Positions 53,433-63,821 of a stretch of 64,000 nt of DNA are shown here, piece after piece (the stretch's first letter is position 1; every line of letters begins with the position of its first letter). Under the pieces are notes generated by a model. It worked only from the letters and a program-made list of their open reading frames with translations. It did not search any database and was not told the origin of the DNA. The stretch comes from Defluviitaleaceae bacterium (GTDB lineage Bacteria; Bacillota; Clostridia; Lachnospirales; WQUN01), in assembly GCA_009781725.1 (NCBI GenBank), contig WQVF01000007.1, positions 1-64,000 of the forward strand, written 5' to 3'. Position numbers and translations under genes: made by a program.

Positions 53433-53944
53433 ATGATTAAATTAATCAACTTTGATGAAGCCAAAACAGCAAGAGGTGTGTTCTATGGTGGAGACGCAGG
53501 CGCAAAAGATGCAATCGTTGTTGATGATGAAATCTGGATGATAAAATGAGCCTCGCGCCTGTATACGACAACGGCAATGCCTTTTTCAACAAGCGAAGCC
53601 TTACACAAATGGATAAGCGGTTAGGTGACGTCGAGGCCATGAAAGAAGATGCATACAAAACCCCACGTTGCGTATACAAGTACACTGGACTTGACAATGA
53701 GGGACATAGAATCAACCCCTTTGACTTTATCAAGGGCGGCGAGAATATTGACTGCAATGCAGCCCTTTCGCGTTTCGTAGATAAATTCGAAATGAGTGTG
53801 ATTGTAAATATTGTTGACGATATACCAGAGGCGATAGGTGCATTGGCTGTAATGCCAAAGATTCAAAAGGAGTTTTACTTGGAACTAATGCGTATAAGGT
53901 ATAATCTTCTGCATGAGATTGCAATTAGCAGAAAAACTAAATAA
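53433..53944 (+). pseudogene. HipA/CtkA-like kinase, internally deleted
   Basis: A 38-codon frame (53433-53549) has the N-terminus of HipA-like kinases: INFDEAK...VFYGGDAGAKDAIV...EIWMIK. It overlaps by ATGA a 132-codon frame (53546-53944) beginning at the family C-terminal domain, SLAPVYDNGNAFFNK. The middle, with the ATP-binding and catalytic loop (roughly 150 residues), is missing. The two parts are therefore the ends of one gene after a large deletion. The 132-residue part could be stable alone but has no kinase core. Confidence 0.65.
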
Positions 53945-54042
53945 TATCCTGTAAATACCTATCCGAAAGAGAAATCTTTATGTTCTCGGCTAAAACTAAG
54001 CAAATTCGGGCTAAAATCATGCATAACTGGCAATAATTGCAT

Positions 54043-54071
54043 TTGCATAAACTTATTGGCAATACTAAACT
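54043..54071 (+). promoter_or_regulatory. groESL promoter
   Basis: TTGCAT and TAAACT are separated by 17 bases. The predicted start of transcription falls at the first base of the CIRCE element. Confidence 0.65.
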
Positions 54072-54078
54072 AACGATG

Positions 54079-54105
54079 TTAGCACTCGCCTTGCAAGAGT
54101 GCTAA
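54079..54105 (+). promoter_or_regulatory. CIRCE operator (HrcA binding site)
   Basis: A perfect TTAGCACTC, nine bases, then GAGTGCTAA. HrcA bound here represses groESL until heat shock. Confidence 0.98.
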
Positions 54106-54213
54106 CAGCTCAAACCACGCAAGGCGTGGCCCCGAAGGAAGCGTAGCTGGGCTTTGCCCAGCGGAGCGGCGGGATTTGGGGCAGAGCCCCATTTAAATAA
54201 AAGGAGGTACGTT
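54106..54213 (+). other. groESL leader with small GC-rich stems
   Basis: Between CIRCE and groES, three short stems can form (acgc/gcgt near 54117; ctgggc/gcccag near 54148; ggggc/gcccc near 54178). They may shape the 5' leader. No coding sequence is present. Confidence 0.4.
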
Positions 54214-54498
54214 ATGAATCTCAAACCACTAGGCGATCGCGTAGTCATCAAGCAATTGGAAGCAGAAGAAACAACCAAATCCGGCATTGTGCTCCCAAGC
54301 CAAGCCAAGGAAAAGCCCCAACAGGCCCAAGTTGTAGCAGTAGGCCCAGGGGGAGTTGTTGACGGTAAGGAAGTCGTAATGGAAGTAAAACCCGGCGACA
54401 AGGTAATCTATTCCAAGTACGCGGGTACAGAAGTAAAAATCGGCGAAGATGAGCATATCATCGTAAGACAAAGCGATATTCTCGCGATAGTCCAGTAA
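54214..54498 (+). CDS. groES: Co-chaperonin GroES
   Basis: This 94-residue protein starts at ATG 54214, with AAAGGAGG 6 bases upstream ([14 protein letters not shown]). It forms the seven-membered lid of GroEL. It contains the mobile loop TTKSGIVLP. First gene of the heat-shock operon under CIRCE control. Confidence 0.98.
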   Translation: MNLKPLGDRVVIKQLEAEETTKSGIVLPSQAKEKPQQAQVVAVGPGGVVDGKEVVMEVKPGDKVIYSKYAGTEVKIGEDEHIIVRQSDILAIVQ

Positions 54499-54502
54499 TT
54501 AA

Positions 54503-56149
<1,647 letters not shown>

Positions 56150-56177
56150 TCGAACATCCCATTACTCCAATAGAAAA

Positions 56178-56323
56178 GGGCTGTCTCGTTAAGAAGCATA
56201 CAAAAGCCCGTCACCCCAGGCTTGACCCGGGGTCCTCATAGTCTTTCGATTAAGGATAGGGGATTCCGGCTCAAGGCCGGGATGACGAGGCTGATGTTTA
56301 CTGATTTCTTAACGTGACAGGCC
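56178..56323. mobile_element. M1-type element with alternative cccggg core
   Basis: GGGCTGTCTCGTTAAGAA at the left and TTCTTAACGTGACAGGCC at the right are the M1 terminal repeats. The inside is the cgtcaccccaggcttgacc/ggccgggatgacg palindrome of the 4325 and 41140 repeats, not the cattgcgag one. Confidence 0.75.
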
Positions 56324-56337
56324 TTTTTTTGATGGGG

Positions 56338-56621
56338 TTAAAAATCCAACTCGCTATGGGAAGCCAAGCGTACCAATAGCAGTATAAGCCCGTTATCCCT
56401 CATCTTCCGATAAACCACAGCCAATCAGGGGTTAAATGGCATTCCCTATGGCCTTTCCATTTGCCTTTGAGAGCATGGTCACGGTACTTTGGGGATAATG
56501 GTTCATCATTTGCCAATTGACCTATCACATCGCGCAAGAGTGTCAAATCTTTGTCTTGCTTCTTTGCTTTTTCATAATCGCGCTTATATTGCGACGATAA
56601 CTTTACTTCACGCTTATACAT
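56338..56621 (-). pseudogene. YafQ/RelE-type mRNA interferase toxin, frameshifted
   Basis: The frame from ATG 56621 gives a normal YafQ start and body (DHALKGKWKGHRECHLTPDW) but stops at residue 73 after LWFIGR. The missing end (VVYRKMRDNGLILLLVRLASHSELDF) is in the next frame up to a stop at 56338. One base is therefore missing near 56424. The shifted part contains the conserved catalytic-site end of the family, so the product made should be inactive. It overlaps the antitoxin gene by 8 bases. Confidence 0.82.
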
Positions 56622-56925
56622 CTTCGTTACTCTCTGAGTCTAAGAATGCAAAAAGCTCCTCAGCACTCCTAAAGCTCTTGTATGCACTTGGGTTGGATGC
56701 GATTTCTTTGCACTCTTCTAGAGCGGCCAGAGAAACTGGATCATGCCAGCGTTTCTTGCTTCGTAGCTCGAAGGGAAAGCCTCCTGCGTGGCGGGCGTGG
56801 TTTAGAAATACTGTGATTGCCTCGGGTAAGGTTAGGCCGTGGTATGCAAATATGGTTTCGGCTTCTTCCTTGAGCTCGGGGTATAGGCGTACATTTACGC
56901 TTGCGGATTTGGTTTTGGCTGCCAT
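56614..56925 (-). CDS. RelB/DinJ-family antitoxin
   Basis: The protein is 103 residues from ATG 56925, with GGAGGTGATATA just upstream. A ribbon-helix-helix DNA-binding start (SASVNVRLYPELKEEAETIFAYHGLTLPEAITVFL) is followed by a toxin-binding tail rich in acidic residues. It would repress its own operon and neutralise the YafQ toxin, whose gene is broken. Confidence 0.9.
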   Translation of the reverse strand: MAAKTKSASVNVRLYPELKEEAETIFAYHGLTLPEAITVFLNHARHAGGFPFELRSKKRWHDPVSLAALEECKEIASNPSAYKSFRSAEELFAFLDSESNEDV

Positions 56926-57021
56926 TATATCACCTCCTGGTACTATAATATCAATATATAGTTGCACATGCAACCGTGTGGAATCATTGGTGTCATTGTC
57001 AATTCTTTATTCAAGTATGGC

Positions 57022-57065
57022 AAAACCCCCACGAGCCCTATCTTTACAGAGGCTTGCGGGGGTTT
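57022..57065. terminator. Terminator downstream of the pilus locus
   Basis: AAACCCCC...AGCC pairs with GGCT...GGGGGTTT, with AT-rich flanks on both sides. It can serve the minus-strand pilus genes. Confidence 0.7.
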
Positions 57066-57101
57066 CTGTTTTGCTTATATTCGTATTTCCCTTACATATT
57101 A

Positions 57102-58907
57102 TTACTTATCGTCGGAGTTGAGTTTGTCATCCAAGCGTTTTTCGCGGTTGTAGCGTGCTTCGTTGGCTTTGTATTCTCCTGCGGCTGCGGCCTGCTTCTT
57201 GGTTATGGTTACTATGCCGTAGGCCGCTATTCCTAGGCCAATCATGGACCCGAATATTGCGAAGGATATGGTTAGCGGGCTGGTGGGTGGGTTGGGTCTA
57301 TAGCCGGGTTGGTTGGAGGGTCGTGGTGTAGCCGACGGGCATGGCGCGCCAGTGGGTGTGGGTGAGGGCCTTGGTGTCGCCGATGGTGAAGGTCTTGGTG
57401 TGGCGGAAGGTGATGGTGAAGGCGATGCTGTAGGCCCTGGTGATGGAGAGGGGGTAGGTGAAGCTGTAGGCCCAGGTGAAGGTGAGGGGGATGGAGAAGG
57501 TGATGGTGAGGGGGATGGAGAAGGCGATGGTGAGGGGGATGGAGAAGGCGATGGCGAGGGGGATGGAGAAGGCGATGGCGATGGAGAAGGCGAGGGCGTT
57601 GGAGTAGCTATTGGGAAGTTACCAACATGCAACTGCTCGTCAGTTTGCCCTGTAGGAATGTGTAGCACAAATTGAGGGTTTCCGGCATGTGCTGTGATTT
57701 GAGTAGTCATTTGTCCGGCTGCGTCCGTGGAAAATTGCCAATGGCCGCCAGGAAGTATCCAGCCAGCTGGTACTTGGGTTTCTCTTATACGATAGGTTGC
57801 GCTTGAAGTAAACTCTGCTTCAAAATTGACCCATCCATTTGCATCGGATGTAGCAGTTTCTACAGGAGTCCACAGGCCATTTGTACCATTACCGTTGCCG
57901 TTATTACGCCGCTCGAGTGCAAATGTTGCGCCAGGCAATCCCTCTATAACGCGAGGAGTGTCATACAATGTATGAGTCGCTTTTCTGAAATAAAGAGTGC
58001 CTCCAGGGGGTGGCGGGACTGGCGTGGGTGTTGCTTCAGGTTCCCAACGGGCAACAAATATAGCATCAGCCACTACAGTATGAGTATCACCGGTTACCCG
58101 TTCGCCGTTATATGTCCAGTAAAGGAAGACATAACCAGGGCGAGTAGGTGTTGGGAAATCCAATACTGTACCGTATTCGTGGTGTGATACTTGCTCTACA
58201 TCGTCAGGAAGAGTACCGCCGTCAGGGTCGAACTCGATACGGTATAGGTGTGGTGGTGGGGTGGGTGTTTCAATAAGAATAACAGGCTTGAATGCAGCGA
58301 AGAATATCCTGCCGTGAGTTATTGTGGTAGGTGTAGGGTTGATGGCAAAAGGATGGTCATCACTGATTGGCGGGTGTGAACCCAAAGTTTCCTGCATTGC
58401 ATACAAAACCCAACCAACATTTCCGTTTGCTAATAACTCTGCCCAACCGATAAATAGATATCCTGGTTTTGTCGGATGTGGAGGCAGATAGTTTTCATAA
58501 TTTGCACTATTTATAACCCCACCAGGAACATGGACAATTTGATATTGAGAGCCATTAATTACTCCAGGGTCGGCGATAAATATAACGGAGGGGCTTTCGG
58601 CATCGCTATAGTCGACCTCAATATTACTACCGATTGTGGGATCGACAGGGGCAGGGCTGGGGAGGGTTATTTCTCCATTCCCATTACCGTTTCCGTTCCC
58701 ATTACCGTTTCCATTACCATTTCCGTTCCCATTAGGATCGCTTACTTCGCCGTTTTCATATCCATTGCCATTTTCATCGGCAACCATGTTCCTTGAGGGT
58801 GCTAGTACCCCTAGGGCCATTGCAATTACCGCTACTAGAGCAATCATTAACACTCTTGATAATGTCTTTTTCTGTAATTGCTCACTGTTTACTATTGGTG
58901 TATTCAT
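57102..58907 (-). CDS. SpaA/InlB-repeat surface adhesin (putative pilus-associated)
   Basis: In this 601-residue protein a signal-anchor segment (about 18-38) is followed by Gly/Asn repeats (about 63-80), an InlB-type beta repeat region (about 225-290), a Cna-B/SpaA domain with the E-box [12 protein letters not shown] (about 310-400) and a Pro/Ser repeat stalk (about 425-520). A hydrophobic segment (about 545-565) and a charged tail of about 35 residues close it. No LPXTG-like signal is seen before the last membrane segment (PNPPTSPL is the nearest), so it may be held by the membrane rather than by sortase. It is the third gene of the pilus locus and a plausible tip or base subunit. Confidence 0.82.
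   Translation of the reverse strand: MNTPIVNSEQLQKKTLSRVLMIALVAVIAMALGVLAPSRNMVADENGNGYENGEVSDPNGNGNGNGNGNGNGNGNGNGEITLPSPAPVDPTIGSNIEVDYSDAESPSVIFIADPGVINGSQYQIVHVPGGVINSANYENYLPPHPTKPGYLFIGWAELLANGNVGWVLYAMQETLGSHPPISDDHPFAINPTPTTITHGRIFFAAFKPVILIETPTPPPHLYRIEFDPDGGTLPDDVEQVSHHEYGTVLDFPTPTRPGYVFLYWTYNGERVTGDTHTVVADAIFVARWEPEATPTPVPPPPGGTLYFRKATHTLYDTPRVIEGLPGATFALERRNNGNGNGTNGLWTPVETATSDANGWVNFEAEFTSSATYRIRETQVPAGWILPGGHWQFSTDAAGQMTTQITAHAGNPQFVLHIPTGQTDEQLHVGNFPIATPTPSPSPSPSPSPSPSPSPSPSPSPSPSPSPSPSPSPSPSPSPGPTASPTPSPSPGPTASPSPSPSATPRPSPSATPRPSPTPTGAPCPSATPRPSNQPGYRPNPPTSPLTISFAIFGSMIGLGIAAYGIVTITKKQAAAAGEYKANEARYNREKRLDDKLNSDDK
57400..57600 (-). repeat. Pro-Ser-encoding minisatellite
   Basis: Tandem copies of a 12-18 base unit of the form ggtgatggagaggg, encoding (Pro-Ser)n on the minus strand. 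Likely to vary in length by slippage. Confidence 0.8.
58676..58742 (-). repeat. Gly-Asn-encoding tandem repeat
   Basis: Repeats of the unit ccattaccgttt encode (Gly-Asn)n within the adhesin. Confidence 0.75.
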
Positions 58908-58973
58908 TTATATTTCTCCTCCCGTGAGGTGTATATATTAACTGGAACCCTTCTTTTAGCCGTTTGTTCCCGG

Positions 58974-61271
58974 CTAATCTGGTACTCGTTCAGCAAATAT
59001 CAGTAATCTCTGATTGTTTACCCTGAAAGGGTGACAGGTTAATAGCGTTATCATGTCCCTGCCTTCTTGCACCATGATGTAGCCTCTTTCCTCGAAGGCG
59101 AGGCGGTCAGGGATAATTGTGTAACCAAAAACTTGGTATCTTAGGGTCTGGTACGGGTTACGGATATAGATTATTGCGTCGGTGTTTTTTAGTTGGTCCA
59201 GGTCGCAAAACATTCTTGCGATTGTAAGGCCACGGTGGGCGGTTATTACGGAGTTGGTGTTGATACCGCCTACGGGTAAAGATGTTTGGGTCATATGGCC
59301 TGCCCCGCGCAGTAGGTTAAAGTGGTTGGAGCCTGCGAATATGGGCAGCCGGACATTAATATCCGGTATTTCTATAATGCCGAGCATTTCTTCGGTAAAG
59401 CCAGCCAGCTCTTGGACGCTAAAGTCTACTTCTTCCGTTGACTCAAGGGATGTGAGCTGGGATTGCTCGTCTTCGTGTAGGTCGTAGTTGTAGTTGCCCA
59501 TCTGATTGGTGAGCCAATACATTGGGTCGGTTTCCAAGCAGAAGTTAAAGATAAAATCTAGGTCGAAATCCTCATCGTAGTCGAAGCCCTGGGTGATTAC
59601 TTCATTGATAGGAGCATCTCCGATATACAGACCGCCGCTGGGGCCGATGGAGAGATTGCTCAAAGAAACATTGCCGCCGTTGTTGGTGATAAAGATTCCG
59701 CCGCCGATATTGATATATAGATAGCCATTGTTATCTATATATAGGCCGACTTCTTCCGGGTGGGGTTGAATATTGCCGCTTACAAGCGCACCATTGGTGG
59801 CGATAAAGAGGTCACCTACGGTGAGGTTGCCGTTTTCCCCTAGAGGCACTCCCCCAAGGGTGAGATATCCGTCAGTGTTTACGGCCAGTTGGCTTACATT
59901 CTCAAAGGTAAGATTACCGATGGTGACATATACTCTGTCTTCTTCCCCGTAGTAATAGTTGCCTGGTACGGTATGATGCATAATTTGGCCGCCGTTGACA
60001 TAGCCTACGGGCAAGTCGCTTACTGTGGTGAGAAAAGCAGCCCGCATGTTAATCCAGCGGCGTTGGATATAGTGCCGGGAGTCATCAAGACTGTCTTCCC
60101 AGTCACGAATATAGGCTTGAGCGGCTCTGTCGGTTACAACGCGTCTTACTTGTGGGTAGAGTAGTACTCCTGCGCCGCCAAGCATAATACATAAGGCAAG
60201 GCCAATCATTACATAACGACGAACAAATCTATGGGAGCTGCGGCGAGGCGCATTGGCGCGTTCCAAAACTTCCAAGGGAGTGACACGCTCATATACATAG
60301 GTATGAGAAACCCTTTGGACAGTTTGGACAGACTCGCCTTTTCTGTTGACTTTGGGAGCACCGGGAATAGAGACATAATCGTCTTCTTCCTCGTCGTCAT
60401 CAACTGTAATATTGGTAACAGTGGTAGAGACCAGTCTCTTTTTCCAACGGGTACGGACAATACGCACGGTTTGGTATAGAGCAAAGATAACAACAAAGCC
60501 CAAGAATGCACCCATGGCAGTAGCAAGACGCCAGTTGGCTTCTACAACAGAGATAACCGGCTCAATAGCCAGTGCCATGTCTTGTACATAAGGTACACGA
60601 GTACCCCGTACCAGTAATCGATGACTATTGATGGTAAGGGGTGTACAAGTAATTAACGTAACAAAATCCTCTCCGTAGTAGAGGGTAAGCAAGTCCACTT
60701 CATGAGGTTCGACGACATCAAACTGGATTACTTCATAAGCCAGGCGTTGGCCCAGTACATTGATAAAAAAGAGCTCGCCATACCCGAATCGCTCGTCCAG
60801 GAGGTCAGTAAACATACGAGCATTAGATAGCCCAGAGTGAGCGGTAATAACAGAGTGAGTACCGGGTCCCCCAACAGGGAAAGATGTACCCGCCAAGTGA
60901 CCGGCACCAATGTCAAGGACATGAGAACTGGTACCATGGCGTATAGGCATGCTGACATTTATGACAGGTATTTCTACTGTTGCCATAATACCGCTAACAT
61001 TGAGGGTGCTCATGTACTCCTCTGGCAGAGCGTCGATTTCTGCAAAGGGGTCGTTGATATTGATTGCGGTGATCGATTCGTTAAAGTCGATGGCACGTTG
61101 GAGGGCGGCGTCTATAAGATCTTCTTGAATGTTGGCAACTTCGGCTTGATATGTATCAATAATACCGGACTGGATACGACCGTTCCACCAACTGGCAACG
61201 TCTGGGTAAATAAAGAACCCAACCCCGACGAGCATGAGTATTATCAACATGATGGTAGAGAATACTCTCAT
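58974..61271 (-). CDS. Tandem double class C-like sortase fusion
   Basis: This 765-residue membrane protein carries two sortase domains. The first (about 90-225) has a lid-like DPF at 74-76, His145 (ITAHSGL), Cys209 (LITCTPL) and Arg218 or 222. The second (about 630-765) has His679 (ITAHRGL), Cys746 (LLTCHPF) and Arg755. Membrane segments lie at about 5-22, 250-270 and 352-372. Between them sits a Gly/Asn-rich beta-repeat segment (about 448-555). Class C sortases polymerise pilins; single enzymes are about 250-300 residues. It lies between the backbone pilin gene and the adhesin gene. There is no stop or frameshift between the domains. Confidence 0.9.
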   Translation of the reverse strand: MRVFSTIMLIILMLVGVGFFIYPDVASWWNGRIQSGIIDTYQAEVANIQEDLIDAALQRAIDFNESITAININDPFAEIDALPEEYMSTLNVSGIMATVEIPVINVSMPIRHGTSSHVLDIGAGHLAGTSFPVGGPGTHSVITAHSGLSNARMFTDLLDERFGYGELFFINVLGQRLAYEVIQFDVVEPHEVDLLTLYYGEDFVTLITCTPLTINSHRLLVRGTRVPYVQDMALAIEPVISVVEANWRLATAMGAFLGFVVIFALYQTVRIVRTRWKKRLVSTTVTNITVDDDEEEDDYVSIPGAPKVNRKGESVQTVQRVSHTYVYERVTPLEVLERANAPRRSSHRFVRRYVMIGLALCIMLGGAGVLLYPQVRRVVTDRAAQAYIRDWEDSLDDSRHYIQRRWINMRAAFLTTVSDLPVGYVNGGQIMHHTVPGNYYYGEEDRVYVTIGNLTFENVSQLAVNTDGYLTLGGVPLGENGNLTVGDLFIATNGALVSGNIQPHPEEVGLYIDNNGYLYINIGGGIFITNNGGNVSLSNLSIGPSGGLYIGDAPINEVITQGFDYDEDFDLDFIFNFCLETDPMYWLTNQMGNYNYDLHEDEQSQLTSLESTEEVDFSVQELAGFTEEMLGIIEIPDINVRLPIFAGSNHFNLLRGAGHMTQTSLPVGGINTNSVITAHRGLTIARMFCDLDQLKNTDAIIYIRNPYQTLRYQVFGYTIIPDRLAFEERGYIMVQEGRDMITLLTCHPFRVNNQRLLIFAERVPD

Positions 61272-61397
61272 AACGCGACCTCCCTTCGTAAGACTTTATG
61301 TACAGACACTTTTTATCAACTTTTATAACTGTAAAAGATGGGGCAGGGGATAACCCTGCCCCATCTTAGGCCCAGCGTATATTAGCTAGGGTAGATA

Positions 61398-63821
61398 CTA
61401 TTGGATGGTACGTACGACTTTGGCTTTATCTTTCTTGCGAGCAAGGAAGAGGAAGAGGCCTGCAATACCCATGAGAGATACGCCAGCAGCGGTAAACATG
61501 ATTGTGCCAGCACCACCAGTCATTGGTAGTGTAAAGTCGCGGGTGTTGGTGAAGCGGAATGAGTGGGTAACGTTACTGTATACGCAGTCACCAGGATTTG
61601 ATAAACAGGTTTCTGATCCCGGGTGAGTAAAAGTACAAATCAGAGCTGGGAATATTACACGCTCGAAACCTACTACACGATTGTATCCGCCATGAGGTGC
61701 TAATGCTTCGAACAGATACCAGTTGGTAGCTGGGGGAGTTGGCAAAGAATCAACCAAGTTAACGAAGCGAGCGATACCGCTTTCGTGAAGAGTAGATATA
61801 GCAAGGTTAGCATATACTACTGCCCATTGGTTATGCCTGAAAGTTTGCTCTGCGCCAGCAGGTGTTGCATGCGTGGCACCATTAGATGCTACGAAGTCAA
61901 CTGGAGGAGTAGTAGCATTAATGGTTTCAGTACGTTGGCTGTTAATCCAAGTACCTGTTCTACCACCAGAAATAGCAATTCTGGTTGGTACTTCACCAGC
62001 AAGTGGTGTACGGATTGCATCGGCAGAGGTGCCAGACATTTGATCGTCGCGGAACAAGAAGAATACTGCACCGTCAAGGGCTTGGTCGTTGGGGTTGGTT
62101 TTGAAAACATCTAGGTCACGGATAACCGTTCTGGTATCTGTGTCATCTGGCCCACCGGTTGTGCTGGTAGGACGATTGCCGAAGTTGATATACGCTTCGT
62201 TGTAGATAGCACCAGAATGAACTTCTGTAAGGTCATTCATGACAGTTCTGAAGCGGATTTCAACACCCCAGGACGTTGCACCTGATGGAAGAGTTGCTGG
62301 ACGGGCAGCGTGAAGGGCGTCTCTACCTACTTGAGTAATGTTGAGCCAGAAGGTTTGCTGGCCGCGAGCACCCGCAGGGGTAGTTTGATTTGGATATGGC
62401 AACATAGCTGCGGCAGCTGTTTCTGCTAAAATAACTTCCCAATTTGTTGTTGCGGCACCAGCAGCTCCTCTAGGGAATGGTACTGGAGCACCAACAACGA
62501 CACCGGCATCATTTCTGGCTACAGTGTAGAGTGAGAACCATGAACCACCAACAGCTGGAACTAGAGGATTAGCGAGTGTATGAGAATTAGGTGCAAGGCC
62601 GGTAAGAGGGCCGGTTGGAGCATTGTGTTGCCAGTCATATGTCGCGGGTAACAAACGAAGCCTGTGATCCAATGTATCCTGAACTAGGATATGTGGTCTG
62701 GCTGTCCACGGGGCGACGGTGGCAGGTGGTGCGGGCATTGGAGAAGCATGAGGTGCACCTGGTGCACCAAACTCATTCAGTCTTGAATTTGGTACTGCCG
62801 CTAACATTTGAATATCTTCCGAAATTTCCAAATAAATTGCCCAGTCGATAATTGCATATTCGGTAGCGATAGAGTTTCCAACGAGTCCTGGGGCTCCGCC
62901 TACACCGATATTAATATCGACTATTCCCTTGCCTTCCTCACTATCGGCAGGTTGTTTTGGGAATACGTGTACACGATAAAGCCATTGGCCAGGTTGATCT
63001 GGTGCGGGAGCAGGGTCTGGTCCATCACCTGGGAAATGCCTGAAGTGTGGCATGTTGACTAGGAATGGAGGAATAATACCATAGTCAGGGGTTCTGACTT
63101 GGTCTCTTCCGTTGATTTGAGGAAGTGGATCGGCTACGGTATTGTATACTTCCCATACCAGCCAAAGGCCATGACCAGCATCATCAGAACTGACTCGCAT
63201 CTCAGCAGGAGTAAAGAGTGCTATGCGGTCTCTTTCTGCTGGAGTTACTAAACCATTAGAGCCTGTTATTGCTTGGAGTACACCGTCAATTGCAACTCCA
63301 GATGCAACACCAGCAGGGGCACTGCCAGCATTGGCAACAGCAGGTGCTGAACCAGAACTTGTTACATACCAACCAGCATGACCTGTAACAGGGCGTCTTG
63401 CTGGCAATGGAGATGGCTGTATTCCGCCGAGCTGACCAGCTATGATAGCGTCACTTACAGCTTGAGGAATTCTTGCTGCGCCCTGTACAGATGGGGGATC
63501 CATAGGATCGTCATAAGTCAGGTGCTCGAAGTGGGCTGGCGGAAGTATACGTGCTGCACGCCAGATTGTGCCGGTTGCAGGGTCGCGGTTCTCAGTTATC
63601 GTTGGTGGGTTGCCTGGCAACCATTCACCGGGGTTGGGTACTGGTTGACCCAGTGTTCCTATTGTATGGTGTACATACAATGAAATGTCTTGATTTGGGT
63701 TCCGCACTGGCACTGGCAGTGGGGTTGGGGTTGCGGGAGCTGCAAACACCGGCAAAGCTCCTGCCAGCATCGCAAACGCGAGTACTGCTGCAATGAATTT
63801 CTTAATCATTGCTTTTCTCAT
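61398..63821 (-). CDS. Major pilus backbone pilin, LPMTG anchored
   Basis: This 807-residue protein has a signal peptide (residues 1-28, cleavage after VFAA). It has a classical pilin motif W-x3-VHVFPK at 280-289, with Lys289 as the likely polymerisation lysine. An E-box-like YLFEALAPHGGY lies near residues 710-721. The C-terminal sorting signal is LPMTG at 765-769 with a hydrophobic segment and an Arg/Lys tail. Together these define a sortase-polymerised backbone subunit. AAGGAGAG precedes the ATG. First gene of the locus, upstream of the double sortase. Confidence 0.92.
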   Translation of the reverse strand: MRKAMIKKFIAAVLAFAMLAGALPVFAAPATPTPLPVPVRNPNQDISLYVHHTIGTLGQPVPNPGEWLPGNPPTITENRDPATGTIWRAARILPPAHFEHLTYDDPMDPPSVQGAARIPQAVSDAIIAGQLGGIQPSPLPARRPVTGHAGWYVTSSGSAPAVANAGSAPAGVASGVAIDGVLQAITGSNGLVTPAERDRIALFTPAEMRVSSDDAGHGLWLVWEVYNTVADPLPQINGRDQVRTPDYGIIPPFLVNMPHFRHFPGDGPDPAPAPDQPGQWLYRVHVFPKQPADSEEGKGIVDINIGVGGAPGLVGNSIATEYAIIDWAIYLEISEDIQMLAAVPNSRLNEFGAPGAPHASPMPAPPATVAPWTARPHILVQDTLDHRLRLLPATYDWQHNAPTGPLTGLAPNSHTLANPLVPAVGGSWFSLYTVARNDAGVVVGAPVPFPRGAAGAATTNWEVILAETAAAAMLPYPNQTTPAGARGQQTFWLNITQVGRDALHAARPATLPSGATSWGVEIRFRTVMNDLTEVHSGAIYNEAYINFGNRPTSTTGGPDDTDTRTVIRDLDVFKTNPNDQALDGAVFFLFRDDQMSGTSADAIRTPLAGEVPTRIAISGGRTGTWINSQRTETINATTPPVDFVASNGATHATPAGAEQTFRHNQWAVVYANLAISTLHESGIARFVNLVDSLPTPPATNWYLFEALAPHGGYNRVVGFERVIFPALICTFTHPGSETCLSNPGDCVYSNVTHSFRFTNTRDFTLPMTGGAGTIMFTAAGVSLMGIAGLFLFLARKKDKAKVVRTIQ

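Noticed and set aside
53546-53944. The 132-residue frame as an independent intact gene
   Set aside because: Its start matches the interior of HipA-like kinases and the missing N-terminal end of that family is encoded directly upstream, so a deletion remnant is the better reading.
56489-57121. Plus-strand open frame of 210 codons over the RelB/YafQ genes
   Set aside because: Antisense to the toxin-antitoxin genes, which are recognisable by family motifs and ribosome sites.
57400-57600. Possible CRISPR array
   Set aside because: The repeats are short, contiguous and in frame with coding sequence. There are no unique spacers of constant length and no cas genes.
57313-57675. Repetitive plus-strand open frame of Gly/Asp/Glu repeats
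   Set aside because: It is the antisense of the Pro-Ser stalk of the adhesin; the minus-strand gene has a ribosome site, signal peptide and domains.
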